The notes beneath the pieces were generated by a model. The model had not been told where the DNA came from, ran no database searches, and saw nothing but the letters and a program-made list of their open reading frames with translations. The translations under genes and the position numbers were made by a program. Below are positions 21,093 through 29,184 of a stretch of DNA of 46,061 nt, in pieces. Each line of letters opens with the position of its first letter. Positions within the stretch are counted from its first letter, which is position 1. The stretch is from Clostridiales bacterium (lineage in GTDB: Bacteria; Bacillota; Clostridia; Lachnospirales; Lachnospiraceae): contig JAJQBI010000074.1 in the NCBI GenBank assembly GCA_021203365.1, positions 1 to 46,061 of the forward strand, given 5' to 3'.

Positions 21093-21128
21093 CACTGATT
21101 CAGAAAATGCGACATTTCTGAATCAGTG
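21093..21128. repeat. Perfect 14-bp inverted repeat in the 20844-21234 intergenic region
   Basis: CACTGATTCAGAAA (21093-21106) and its exact complement (21115-21128) surround an 8-nt spacer. There is no T-run on either side, so an intrinsic terminator is unlikely; an operator, an RNA hairpin or a Rho-independent element of reduced strength are options. The rest of this 391-bp gap holds only promoter candidates. Confidence 0.7.
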
Positions 21129-21159
21129 TCTGAATTTTGAACATTGCCTGAAATCTGTC

Positions 21160-21188
21160 TGTTGTATTTTCCCTTTTTTCTTTATAAT
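21160..21188 (+). promoter_or_regulatory. Weak candidate promoter of the DUF308 gene
   Basis: A perfect TATAAT at 21183-21188 lies 46 bp before the start codon. The -35 is poor (TGTTGT at 17 bp, or TTGTAT at 15 bp), so the gene may need an activator. Confidence 0.4.
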
Positions 21189-21234
21189 TGAAGACAGAAG
21201 ACAGCAGGAAAATCTTTCAGGAGGGAAAGAAAAT

Positions 21235-21786
21235 ATGAAAAAAGTAAATCAGTATGTTGGAAATCTTGTCACCTGTATTGTGGAGATTGTGATCGGGATT
21301 CTGCTTTTAATCAATCCCATCGGTTTTACGACCGCGATTCTGACCATTCTTGGCATTGCTCTTGCAATTCTGGGAATTGTCAGTGTTGTAAAATATTTCC
21401 GTACGGATCCATTGGAAGCGGCGGCGGAGAGCGGTCTTGCAACCGGCCTTCTCCTTATTCTGATCGGCTGCTTTCTTGCCTTTAAGTCCCAGTGGTTCAT
21501 TGTAACCTTCCCGGTACTCACAGCTTTGTATGGTGTTATGACTCTGCTTGTGGGGGTATGTAAAATTCAGTGGGCGGTGGACATGCTCCGTACGAAACAG
21601 AAATACTGGTATGTGGCCATTCTGGCAGCGCTGCTGACTGTATTATTCGCAGCTGTTATTCTGCTGGATCCCTTTGCCACTACGGCTGTTCTCTGGACCT
21701 TTATCGCTGTGACTCTGATTGTGGAGGCCATAGCGGACATTGTGACTTTCATTCTTGGAAAAATATCCGCCGGAAAGGAGAAGTAA
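21235..21786 (+). CDS. DUF308 (HdeD-like) membrane protein
   Basis: The 183-aa protein is nearly all hydrophobic, with about six predicted membrane helices arranged as three similar hairpins, which matches the DUF308/HdeD family. Helix starts are seen near residues 12, 35, 70, 92, 124 and 149. HdeD itself is linked to acid resistance in enterobacteria, but the function in Firmicutes is not known and none is claimed. The start follows AGGAGGGAAAGAAA. It is a single-gene unit ended by a strong terminator. Confidence 0.8.
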   Translation: MKKVNQYVGNLVTCIVEIVIGILLLINPIGFTTAILTILGIALAILGIVSVVKYFRTDPLEAAAESGLATGLLLILIGCFLAFKSQWFIVTFPVLTALYGVMTLLVGVCKIQWAVDMLRTKQKYWYVAILAALLTVLFAAVILLDPFATTAVLWTFIAVTLIVEAIADIVTFILGKISAGKEK

Positions 21787-21872
21787 GGCGGCGCTCCATC
21801 GGACATTTGGATAAAAGCGGAAGGCCTTTCCGGAATCCGGATGAATAAAACTGGAAAAATCCGGGCATAGTA

Positions 21873-21904
21873 AGAGAGATGTGACAGACATCTCTCTTTT
21901 TTTG
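21873..21904 (+). terminator. Intrinsic terminator after the DUF308 gene
   Basis: AGAGAGATGT (21873-21882) pairs perfectly with ACATCTCTCT (21888-21897) around GACAG and is followed by a T-run to 21903. It separates the DUF308 gene from the germination operon, whose promoter must lie within the next 60 bp; no clear sigma-G or sigma-A match was found there. Confidence 0.92.
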
Positions 21905-21964
21905 ACCTGTAAGCGGACTTTATCACCGCGGCCGGGAAAGAGGGATAAGAAAGGACAGATCCAT

Positions 21965-23464
21965 ATGAAGGAGAAAGAGGTTTCCGGAAATATCCGGGAA
22001 AATGAGGCATACATCCGTCAGCGCTGTGAGAACTGCGCGGATATTCTGATTCGGCCCATGACACTGGGAGAGCTGCGAAAAACAGAGTGTCTGCTGGTCT
22101 TTATCGAGGGGACTCTTTCCAATGTAATGCTGGAAGATTCTGCCCTTGGAAAGCTGCTCGGTTATTTCCAGGAGCTTTCCCCGGACCAGATGCGGAAAAC
22201 CCTGCGTGGCAATGGACTGGGAATCGCGGATGTGGAAGAGCTGTCCGGCATGGAGGAGGCCCTCCTGGCCATGCTGGCGGGAAACGCGGTTTTTTTCATG
22301 GACGGATACAGCCGCGCTCTGAAAATATCCGGCAAAGGTTATCCGGACATGGGAGTCTCGGAGGTGGAATCCGAAAAGGTCCTTCGCGGCTCCAAGGAAG
22401 GATTTTCCGACAGTGTAAAAACCAGCTCGGCTCTCATACGCAAACGGATCCGGGATACCAGGCTGAAGGTGGAGGAGCGGGAGATTGGAGTGCGTTCTCA
22501 CACTACCCTGCAGCTGCTCTATGTGGAGGATCTGGTGCATCCCCGGCTGCTTCTGGAAATCAGGGAGCGACTGGAAACCTTTGAAATCGACGGAATCCTG
22601 GACAGCGGAATGCTGGAGCAGCTGACCGAGGAGGCCTGGTATTCTCCTTTCCCTCAGTATCAGACCACAGAGCGTCCGGATCGTGCGGCCCAGGAGCTGC
22701 TGAATGGAAAAGCAGTTCTGCTGTGTGATAATTCCCCTGTGGCTCTGATTCTGCCCGGCGCTTTTTCCGGTTTTATGGAGAGCAGTGAGGACTGGTACAA
22801 CCGCTTTGAGGTGGTATCTTTTCTGCGGGCGCTGCGCTACCTGGCCATGGGAGTGGCCATGCTGCTGCCGGGTCTTTATCTGGCGGTGATCCGGTTTCAC
22901 ACGCAGATCCTGCCGGTGAACCTGATTCTTTCTTTCGCGCAGGCCAGGGAAGGGGTGCCTTTTTCCAGTGTGGCAGAGCTGGTATTCCTGGAGCTGGCTT
23001 TTGAGCTGATCCGGGAGGCGGGAGTGCGCGTTCCCGGTGCCCTGGGAAACGCCATTGGAATTGTGGGCGGACTGATTATCGGTTCGGCGGCGGTGGATGC
23101 CAACCTGGTCAGTCCCATTGTGGTAATGATCGTGGCACTGACGGCTCTTGGATCGCTGGCGATTCCCAACGAGGAATTTTCCTCCGCCTTTCGCCTTCTG
23201 AAATACGCTTTTCTTTTTCTGGGAGGCTATCTGGGCGTTTTTGGCCTTGTGCTGGGGTCTTACCTTCTGATCTCCCATCTGGCAGGACTGTTAAGCTTTG
23301 GAATTCCCTATCTGGTGCCCTTTGTGGAGAAGGAAGGGGACAACTGGCGGGAGAGCGGAGGAAGAATCTGGCGCATGCCCTTTCGAAAAAGAAGGTTCCG
23401 GCCGCTGTATGCAAGAAAGGAAGAAAATCTCAGACTGCGAAGGAGGAAGGACGGGAAGGGATGA
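21965..23464 (+). CDS. Spore germination protein, GerA family (germinant receptor subunit A)
   Basis: GerA subunits form the germinant-sensing ion channel of spore inner membranes together with GerB and GerC subunits. The protein is 499 aa. The soluble N-terminal half contains the family signature EKVLRGSKEGFSDSVKTSSA near residue 140. The membrane half begins near 285 and contains FSSVAELVFLELAFELIREA and GNAIGIVGGLIIGSAAVDA, both typical of GerAA/GerKA. It ends with a basic cytoplasmic tail. ATG 21965 is chosen with AAGGA 9 nt upstream; the in-frame extension to 21881 runs through the preceding terminator and is not plausible. The stop overlaps a 14-codon mini-ORF that leads to the GerBC gene. 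Confidence 0.92.
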   Translation: MKEKEVSGNIRENEAYIRQRCENCADILIRPMTLGELRKTECLLVFIEGTLSNVMLEDSALGKLLGYFQELSPDQMRKTLRGNGLGIADVEELSGMEEALLAMLAGNAVFFMDGYSRALKISGKGYPDMGVSEVESEKVLRGSKEGFSDSVKTSSALIRKRIRDTRLKVEEREIGVRSHTTLQLLYVEDLVHPRLLLEIRERLETFEIDGILDSGMLEQLTEEAWYSPFPQYQTTERPDRAAQELLNGKAVLLCDNSPVALILPGAFSGFMESSEDWYNRFEVVSFLRALRYLAMGVAMLLPGLYLAVIRFHTQILPVNLILSFAQAREGVPFSSVAELVFLELAFELIREAGVRVPGALGNAIGIVGGLIIGSAAVDANLVSPIVVMIVALTALGSLAIPNEEFSSAFRLLKYAFLFLGGYLGVFGLVLGSYLLISHLAGLLSFGIPYLVPFVEKEGDNWRESGGRIWRMPFRKRRFRPLYARKEENLRLRRRKDGKG

Positions 23465-23505
23465 TGAAAATGAAAGGAAAAAAAGGAGGGACCAGGGGAT
23501 TATGA
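23461..23505 (+). CDS. 14-codon mini-ORF linking gerA and gerBC
   Basis: ATG at 23461 overlaps the gerA stop as ATGA, and the TGA stop of this short frame (23503-23505) overlaps the gerBC start as ATGA. The product would be a basic 14-residue peptide. It carries the AAGGAGGG that serves the next gene. It may be a translational coupling device or coincidence; no known peptide is recognised. Confidence 0.35.
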   Translation: MMKMKGKKGGTRGL

Positions 23506-25394
23506 GATTTGCGGAAAACAACCGGATTTCCCACCGACAGCTTTACCGACAGCTTCTGCTGGCGTTTTTGCCCCCATTTCTGCTGTGTGTGACGGGGAAA
23601 TCCTGGTTTGGAGGATGGGGTGGGATTCTGGGCCTGGCGGCTGCCCTTGGCCTGCTTCTTTTTTACCGGATTTTCCTGATCCGTCTGGCGCCGGCCTGCG
23701 GGGCGCTGCTGAAAACGGCGGGAGGGCCTGCGGGATGGGGAATCGGCCTGTTCTTCCTTGTTTACGTGATCCTGACAGGGGCATACCTTCTGGCGGTTTT
23801 GGGGGAGATCGTGCCTCAAAGCCTTCTCACCGGCGTGTCCGGGCGGTGGATTTCCTTCTGGGCAGCCGCCGTGTGCTGTGTGGGAACCCATCGGGGAATG
23901 CAGCGGCGGGGACGCATGGCGGAAGTGTCCGGAATGATTTTTCTGGGCGGGATTTTCCTGATGATGGTTCTCTGTCTGGGACAGGTCCGGATTTCCTCTC
24001 TTGCGGAAGGTCTGGGCGAGCCGGAATTATCTGTGGAAAGCTTTCTCGCCGGCAGCTACGGTTTTCTGTGTGCCTTTTCCGGGGTCAGTCTGCTGCCCTT
24101 TGCCATGAAAGAGGTGGAAAAACAGGGCAGCACAGGGAAAACCATGACGAAAGCGCTTCTCACTGCAGGTGGAATCCTTCTTGGGATGCAGCTTCTTCTT
24201 CCGGCTGTATTTGGAGGAAAGCGGCTGGCTGCGGAGGAATACCCCATTCTGCCTCTTCTTTCCGGGGCGGATCTTCCGGGGAATGTGCTGGCCAGGTTTG
24301 ATGTGATCTGGATGGGGCTGGTGCTGTATGGCATTCTGTTTTCCCTGGGAAGCCTGCTGCACTACGGAAGCCAGCTTCTGCGGCAGCTGTTTCCGGGAAA
24401 TCCACAGGTACAGCCGCTTCCCTTCCGGCTTGCCCCGGCCGGTCTGGCGCTTCTGATGTTCGCCTTTTCGCTGGCGGAGATCCGCGGAAATGGAATCCGG
24501 GATTATTATGAAAGTTATCTTGCTTTTGTGTTTGTGCCAGTTCTCCTTCTGGCACAGGTCTTTTTGTCTGTGCGAAACCGGGGAAAAAGAAAGCGCCGGC
24601 GTCTGGGGGCGGGAATTGCCATGCTTCTTGGAGTTTCCATGTTTCTGGGAGGCTGTGCCGCCGTGGAGCCGGAAAACCGGAATTATCCGCTGGCGCTGGG
24701 TGTGGACTGGGATGGAGAAAATCTGACCCTGTCCTATGGGATGCCGGATCTTCCGGAGGCCACCGGGCAGGAAAAAACAGAGGAGAATGGGATTTCCCTG
24801 CTCTCTTTGTCCGGTGTGGATTTTGAGGAGATTGAGGCGGCTTATTCCCGTTCTCAGGAAAAGATTCTGGACATGGGACACCTGGAGGTGCTGATTCTGG
24901 GAGAACCGGTACTTGGGGATAAGGTGTGGGAAAGGGTTCTGGAGTACCTGAAGGAAGAGCCCTCTGTGGGGGAAGATGTGTATGTGTTCCGGTCCGCAGG
25001 CGCCAGGGAGGTGCTTTCCTGGGACGGGGCCAGGGATACGTCTGTGGGAGAGTATATCACCGGAATGCTGGAAAACCCCGCGGGCCGGGAAGAGAAGGCG
25101 TCCGTTACGCTGCGGGAGGTGTATTACGCCTGGTATGAAAGCGGGACGCTTCCGGAGCTCCCGGAAATTTCGGTTCAGGGAGACCTGCTGGTGCTGGAGG
25201 AGGCTCTGACCGCTGTTTCGGACCGGGATGGGGAAGAGAAGGAAACCGCCTCCCTTCTTGCCTGGTGGGGGACTCTGTACCCGGAATTCTGTTTCGCAGA
25301 GTCTTCCGGATCCTCTTCGGCCGGGAAAACAGGGAATTCAGAGCGGCCTGAGAATGTGAAGTTCTCCTTCTGGCTTGCGCAGATATTTAAATAG
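23502..25394 (+). CDS. Fused spore germination permease (GerB) and shortened Ger(x)C lipoprotein
   Basis: The 630-aa frame joins two germinant-receptor subunits normally made separately. Residues about 10-350 are a hydrophobic GerB/spore permease domain of the amino-acid permease superfamily with about ten helices, including AFSGVSLLPFAMKEVEK. Residues 357-385 are a typical lipoprotein signal: basic RNRGKRKRRR, a hydrophobic core, then lipobox LGGC with C385. The rest (to 630) matches the first part of Ger(x)C (NYPLALGVDWDGENLTLSYG; DMGHLEVLILGE), but at about 245 residues it lacks the usual C-terminal part. A GTG at 24570 (residue 357) could start a separate lipoprotein, but no good ribosome binding site precedes it. 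Start ATG 23502 follows AAGGAGGG. Confidence 0.85.
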   Translation: MRFAENNRISHRQLYRQLLLAFLPPFLLCVTGKSWFGGWGGILGLAAALGLLLFYRIFLIRLAPACGALLKTAGGPAGWGIGLFFLVYVILTGAYLLAVLGEIVPQSLLTGVSGRWISFWAAAVCCVGTHRGMQRRGRMAEVSGMIFLGGIFLMMVLCLGQVRISSLAEGLGEPELSVESFLAGSYGFLCAFSGVSLLPFAMKEVEKQGSTGKTMTKALLTAGGILLGMQLLLPAVFGGKRLAAEEYPILPLLSGADLPGNVLARFDVIWMGLVLYGILFSLGSLLHYGSQLLRQLFPGNPQVQPLPFRLAPAGLALLMFAFSLAEIRGNGIRDYYESYLAFVFVPVLLLAQVFLSVRNRGKRKRRRLGAGIAMLLGVSMFLGGCAAVEPENRNYPLALGVDWDGENLTLSYGMPDLPEATGQEKTEENGISLLSLSGVDFEEIEAAYSRSQEKILDMGHLEVLILGEPVLGDKVWERVLEYLKEEPSVGEDVYVFRSAGAREVLSWDGARDTSVGEYITGMLENPAGREEKASVTLREVYYAWYESGTLPELPEISVQGDLLVLEEALTAVSDRDGEEKETASLLAWWGTLYPEFCFAESSGSSSAGKTGNSERPENVKFSFWLAQIFK

Positions 25395-25452
25395 TGATAC
25401 AATCAGAAGCAGCGCTGTGTCTGTGCACAATATAAGCTGGAGTGAATCATAG

Positions 25453-26325
25453 ATGAGGAAAACAGACAGAAACGCCCCTGTAGGGGTATTTGACTCAGGG
25501 GTGGGAGGACTGACGGTGGCCCGGGAGATCATGCGGAATCTTCCCTCGGAAAAGATCGTATATTTCGGGGACACGGCCCGGCTTCCCTATGGAAGCAAAT
25601 CGAAGGAAACCATTACCCGCTACTCCCGGCAGATCATCCGGTTTCTCATGGCTCAGCAGGTAAAGGCCATTGTGATTGCCTGCAACACGGCCAGTGCTTT
25701 TGCCCTGGATGAGGTGCGCCACGAATTTGACATCCCTATTCTCGGCGTGATTCAGGCCGGGGTGGAGGTGGCCGCGGCGGAGACCCGGAATAAGCGGATC
25801 GGTGTGATCGGAACAGAGGGAACCGTTGGAAGCGGGATCCATGCCTCCTACATAAAGAAAATCGATCCGTCCATCACGGTGATCGGCAAGGCCTGTCCGC
25901 TTTTTGTGCCCCTGGCAGAGGAAGGCTGGGTCCATGATCCGGTGACCACGGAGGTGGCCCGCAGGTATCTGGAACCTCTGAAGGAACAGGAGATTGACAC
26001 GCTGATTCTCGGATGCACCCACTATCCGCTTCTTCGGTCCACCATCCGGGAGGTGATGGGGGATGAGGTGCGCCTGGTGAACCCGGCCTATGAGACTGCG
26101 GTGCAGCTGGGAAGGCTTCTGGAGGAGAATGACTATACCTGTGAGGGTACCGGGCCGGAGGAATTTCCCTACCGCTTTTATGTCAGCGATCTGGCGGACA
26201 AATTTAACAGCTTTGCCAATTCTATTTTGCCTTATGATGTGGAAATGACCCGGAAAATTGACATTGAAAAATATCGGAATGACCGTCCCGGAACTCTGCC
26301 CGAGGGTCCGGGTCAGGCAGAATAA
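25453..26325 (+). CDS. murI: Glutamate racemase
   Basis: MurI makes D-glutamate from L-glutamate for peptidoglycan, without cofactor, using two cysteines. The protein is 290 aa. The motifs are GVFDSGVGGLT (D14, S15), DTARLPYG, ACNTASA with C77, and LGCTHYPLL with C188; both catalytic cysteines are present. The start follows TGGAGTGAA. It is followed after 10 bp by the DUF1934 gene and preceded by the germination operon. Confidence 0.96.
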   Translation: MRKTDRNAPVGVFDSGVGGLTVAREIMRNLPSEKIVYFGDTARLPYGSKSKETITRYSRQIIRFLMAQQVKAIVIACNTASAFALDEVRHEFDIPILGVIQAGVEVAAAETRNKRIGVIGTEGTVGSGIHASYIKKIDPSITVIGKACPLFVPLAEEGWVHDPVTTEVARRYLEPLKEQEIDTLILGCTHYPLLRSTIREVMGDEVRLVNPAYETAVQLGRLLEENDYTCEGTGPEEFPYRFYVSDLADKFNSFANSILPYDVEMTRKIDIEKYRNDRPGTLPEGPGQAE

Positions 26326-26335
26326 AGGAGAACAT

Positions 26336-26782
26336 ATGGAAAAGGATATTTTGATTCATGTAAAAGGAATTCAGTTTCTGGAGACCGGAGAGGAACAGGA
26401 GCCCATTGAGCTTGTGGTGCCCGGGCAGTATTATTTTCGCAACGGTGCCCATTATATCCGCTACGAGGAGATGGTGGACGACAGCGGGAAGCCCACGGTG
26501 AATTACATAAAAATGTCAGACCGGGGCGTGGAAGTAAGCAAAAAGGGACAGGTGAATGTCCATATGGTTTTTGAACAGGGGAAGCGGAACAGGACCTTTT
26601 ATACCACGCCCTTCGGCACGCTGCAGCTGGGTATTTCCGCCACTCATATGCAGATCTCCCAGGACGAAAACGAACTGAAGGCAAAGGTGGATTATTCCCT
26701 GGATATGAATGAGGAGTATGTGGCGGACTGCTATCTGGATATTCAGGCTCAGACGGCCCGCTGCGAGAATTTTTCGCTGTAA
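26336..26782 (+). CDS. DUF1934 (YwiB-like) beta-barrel protein
   Basis: The 148-aa protein has alternating beta strands and matches DUF1934, a calycin-like barrel family of Firmicutes: N-terminal DILIHVKGIQ, the YYFRNGAHYIRYEE strand, and the C-terminal LDMNEEYVADCYLDIQ. The ligand and role of the family are not established. ATG 26336 is chosen over an in-frame ATG at 26258, which lies inside murI, because AAAGGAG precedes it. It is probably co-transcribed with murI. The last 34 bp overlap the end of the convergent TmcAL-like gene. Confidence 0.82.
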   Translation: MEKDILIHVKGIQFLETGEEQEPIELVVPGQYYFRNGAHYIRYEEMVDDSGKPTVNYIKMSDRGVEVSKKGQVNVHMVFEQGKRNRTFYTTPFGTLQLGISATHMQISQDENELKAKVDYSLDMNEEYVADCYLDIQAQTARCENFSL

Positions 26783-27858
26783 AAAGTGTGGATGGCGGCA
26801 GCTCTTTTATCAATATCGGCCATTATCTGCAGGGACGGCTCCGCTTCCAGGTAAAACTGCTTTTCCTCAGAACTGTCCGCCGGCGTGTCCAGAAACACCG
26901 GAATCCAGGCTTTGGAGCGCAGATATTCTGCGGCGCTGTGGGCCGGTCCGGGTTCCCGGCAGCCAATGATCCGCGCGTACAGAGCGAAGCTGTAAAGCTG
27001 ACAGATTCCCATATCCGATTTGCGGATGCCGAGGAGCAGATCCAGGAGATAACGCCGGATATTGGCCGGGGAGCGAGTGGCTGTGGACAGAAGCCGGGCG
27101 TAGGATTCGAAGGTTTCATAGGAGGAGCGGGTCTCAAGAATGCGGTCCGTGAGCATGGAGGTTCCGCCGCGGGTCTCATTGAGGACGGCTGCACAGGCAG
27201 ATTCGACCCGCTCTTTTACCAGAGCCGAGAGAGCGTCAGAGATTTCCGGACCCTGCGCCTGGGTCTGTCCGCTGCGGCTCAGGGGAGAAAGCCCCGGCGC
27301 CTGGATAAGGCAGGGCTTTATCCGGCAGTACATTCGTTTAAGCGCCCGGAGATATTCCGCTGCAAAAATATTCACAGGATCCTGCAGGATGGGCCCGGCT
27401 CCCTGGATGGCGTTTCCCACTGCCTTTGCCTGTGCGCTGTAAAAGCTCAGGCCGGAGGCTCGAAGCCTGCGGATTTCTTTCTGATATTGCGGACTCTCAA
27501 TGAAAAGAAACTGTGCGGCTTTCCGGAGAAGTTCTGTTTCCGTTGTGTCACAGGGAATGTAAAGCTCATCCACGCAGTTCAGACGGTTGAGGGTGGAAAC
27601 TGCGGCAAAGGCGTAGGTATCCGAACTTGTCAGGGAACAGTATACCGGAAGCTTGATGATCAGATCCACACCGGCCGCCGCGGCCTTTTGGGCGCGGATG
27701 TATTTGTTTTCCCGGGCAGGAAGGCCCTGCTGCAGAAAGTCTCCGCTCATAACCGCGATGAGCAGGTCCGCACCGCTTCTCTGGCGCACCTGGCGGATCC
27801 ATTCCTCATGGGCGGCGGATACAGAATCAAATTCTTCTATTATGGCTGCGATTTTCAT
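26749..27858 (-). CDS. TmcAL-like nucleotidyltransferase with a degenerate active-site motif
   Basis: TmcAL ligates acetate to cytidine 34 of elongator tRNA-Met using ATP. The 369-aa protein aligns with the family in its first 75 residues: hydrophobic beta strand, LLIAVMSGDFLQQGLPARENKY, and the GVDLIIKLPV segment. However, the nucleotide-binding HxGH motif (normally in NPFHNGH) reads SAAH at 14-17, so the first His and the Gly are lost. The middle and C-terminal parts (GADLL..., EYLRALKRM, SPANIRRYLLDLLLGI) are family-like. It is a diverged or inactive paralogue. RBS AAAAGGAG precedes the ATG. It follows the AraC gene by 23 bp and overlaps the convergent DUF1934 gene by 34 bp. Confidence 0.75.
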   Translation of the reverse strand: MKIAAIIEEFDSVSAAHEEWIRQVRQRSGADLLIAVMSGDFLQQGLPARENKYIRAQKAAAAGVDLIIKLPVYCSLTSSDTYAFAAVSTLNRLNCVDELYIPCDTTETELLRKAAQFLFIESPQYQKEIRRLRASGLSFYSAQAKAVGNAIQGAGPILQDPVNIFAAEYLRALKRMYCRIKPCLIQAPGLSPLSRSGQTQAQGPEISDALSALVKERVESACAAVLNETRGGTSMLTDRILETRSSYETFESYARLLSTATRSPANIRRYLLDLLLGIRKSDMGICQLYSFALYARIIGCREPGPAHSAAEYLRSKAWIPVFLDTPADSSEEKQFYLEAEPSLQIMADIDKRAAAIHTFYSEKFSQRAV

Positions 27859-27881
27859 ATCAACAAACTCCTTTTAACGGT

Positions 27882-28979
27882 TTATAATTGTTCTGCTTTT
27901 TCGGTATTGTTCATATCCTGCCGGTACTGTGACGGCGTCTTCCGGTATTTTTCAAAAAAAGCTCTGTAAAAATTCGTCTTTCCCCGGTATCCAACCTCGC
28001 GCATGATTTCCTCGACAGACAGATCACTTTCCCTGAGTAAAACGGTGGCCCTGTCAAAACGCATACCGTGAAGGATATCACTGTAGGTGTGGCCGCAGCG
28101 GCGCTTGATCAGGCGGCTGAAATAGGTGGTGCTGTATCCGAATTCCGAGGCCATTTTCTCGAAGGAGATATCCTGCATATGGGAGTAGATATAGTTAAAT
28201 ATGGGCATCAGACACTCTTCTGTTTCGTCCGGAGCTTTTGTGGAAAAATGCTCTGCGTGGGCGTGCAGAAGATAGAGAAACAGCTGCTGAAAACAGCTGA
28301 TGATAAACGCCTCGTAATAATCATTTCCGGTGCTTTTTTCCGGACCGCGTTCATTTTCCCGGATAATACTGTTATAGGGTATTCTTAACAGAGCGGGAAG
28401 GGTCGGATCTTCTCCGCACCGGCAGAGAAGGACGGAAGAATGCTTTTCCTGGAAGGCCTGTTCGCAGAACTGGCTGATGGGGCTGCCGATGCTCAGGCCG
28501 CCGCACAGAGAAGAAAAGTATTTCTTTTCAATGCGGATGATCAGAAGACGGATGTCATCCTTTAAAAGCAGAACACTGTGCTCAGTCTCAGGAGGGATGA
28601 AACAGAAATCCCCTGTCTGCAGAGGCAGATCGGCGCCGTCGAAAAGAAGGGTAGCGGAGCCGGAAAGAACATATTTGCATTCAAAAAAGTCATGCTTATG
28701 GGCGGAGACATAGTTGTACCGGGGCTGAAAAAACATGGGGATCGGGGTGCGGATAAATTTGTAGGCTGCGTGAAGGCTGTTGTCGACAGCCTCCGGCTGA
28801 AACAGAATGTTTATGCATTTCTGATATTCCGGTTCATCGAGGCCATATTTCTGTCCGATCTCCGGACGGGAAAGCGCCTCTTTTTTTTCGGTAATGTCCA
28901 GGCGAAAAAGCTCCCGCTGTATGTTTTCCAATATATTGAATTCTTTATCGCCGAAATCGGGCAGAATTACATGAAGCAT
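27882..28979 (-). CDS. AraC-family transcriptional regulator with cupin sensor domain
   Basis: The 365-aa protein has an N-terminal extension, a cupin-type ligand domain (about 75-175; HKHDFFECKYVLSG and GDFCFIPPETEHSV) and a C-terminal double helix-turn-helix (about 265-355) with FSRLIKRRCGHTYSDILHG and the second helix pair REVGYRGKTNFYRAFFEKYRKTPSQYR. It most likely binds DNA and responds to a sugar or other small molecule. It is divergent from the gene for the secreted repeat protein, with a 205-bp shared control region, so that operon is the likely target. It may be co-transcribed with the TmcAL-like gene. Confidence 0.9.
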   Translation of the reverse strand: MLHVILPDFGDKEFNILENIQRELFRLDITEKKEALSRPEIGQKYGLDEPEYQKCINILFQPEAVDNSLHAAYKFIRTPIPMFFQPRYNYVSAHKHDFFECKYVLSGSATLLFDGADLPLQTGDFCFIPPETEHSVLLLKDDIRLLIIRIEKKYFSSLCGGLSIGSPISQFCEQAFQEKHSSVLLCRCGEDPTLPALLRIPYNSIIRENERGPEKSTGNDYYEAFIISCFQQLFLYLLHAHAEHFSTKAPDETEECLMPIFNYIYSHMQDISFEKMASEFGYSTTYFSRLIKRRCGHTYSDILHGMRFDRATVLLRESDLSVEEIMREVGYRGKTNFYRAFFEKYRKTPSQYRQDMNNTEKAEQL

Positions 28980-29122
28980 AATACATACCTTCTCTTTTCA
29001 GAAAATTTGCCGCCATATCCAGATGCTTCCGAAAGGTACAGGTGATACAAAAGGACAAAGAATGGTACTGGCAGAGCGCATGGGGCGACATTGAAAAATA
29101 TTTGTTGATTTCTTATACTAGA

Positions 29123-29151
29123 TTCAACCAAATGGGTATGTTTATTATACA
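29123..29151 (+). promoter_or_regulatory. Promoter of the secreted repeat protein operon
   Basis: TTCAAC (29123-29128), 17 bp, TATACA (29146-29151), ending 33 bp before the start codon. The weak -35 fits an activator-dependent promoter under the divergent AraC protein. Confidence 0.55.
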
Positions 29152-29184
29152 TATTGCTGAGTAAAATGTAAAGGAGAATGTATC

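Noticed and set aside
21035-21110. Small peptide gene in the intergenic gap (about 16 codons at about 21048)
   Set aside because: There is an ATG with a short open frame but no ribosome binding site and no support beyond chance.
26788-27969. 393-codon open frame on the plus strand across the TmcAL-like gene
   Set aside because: It is antisense to a gene with clear family motifs and has low-complexity composition and no ribosome binding site.
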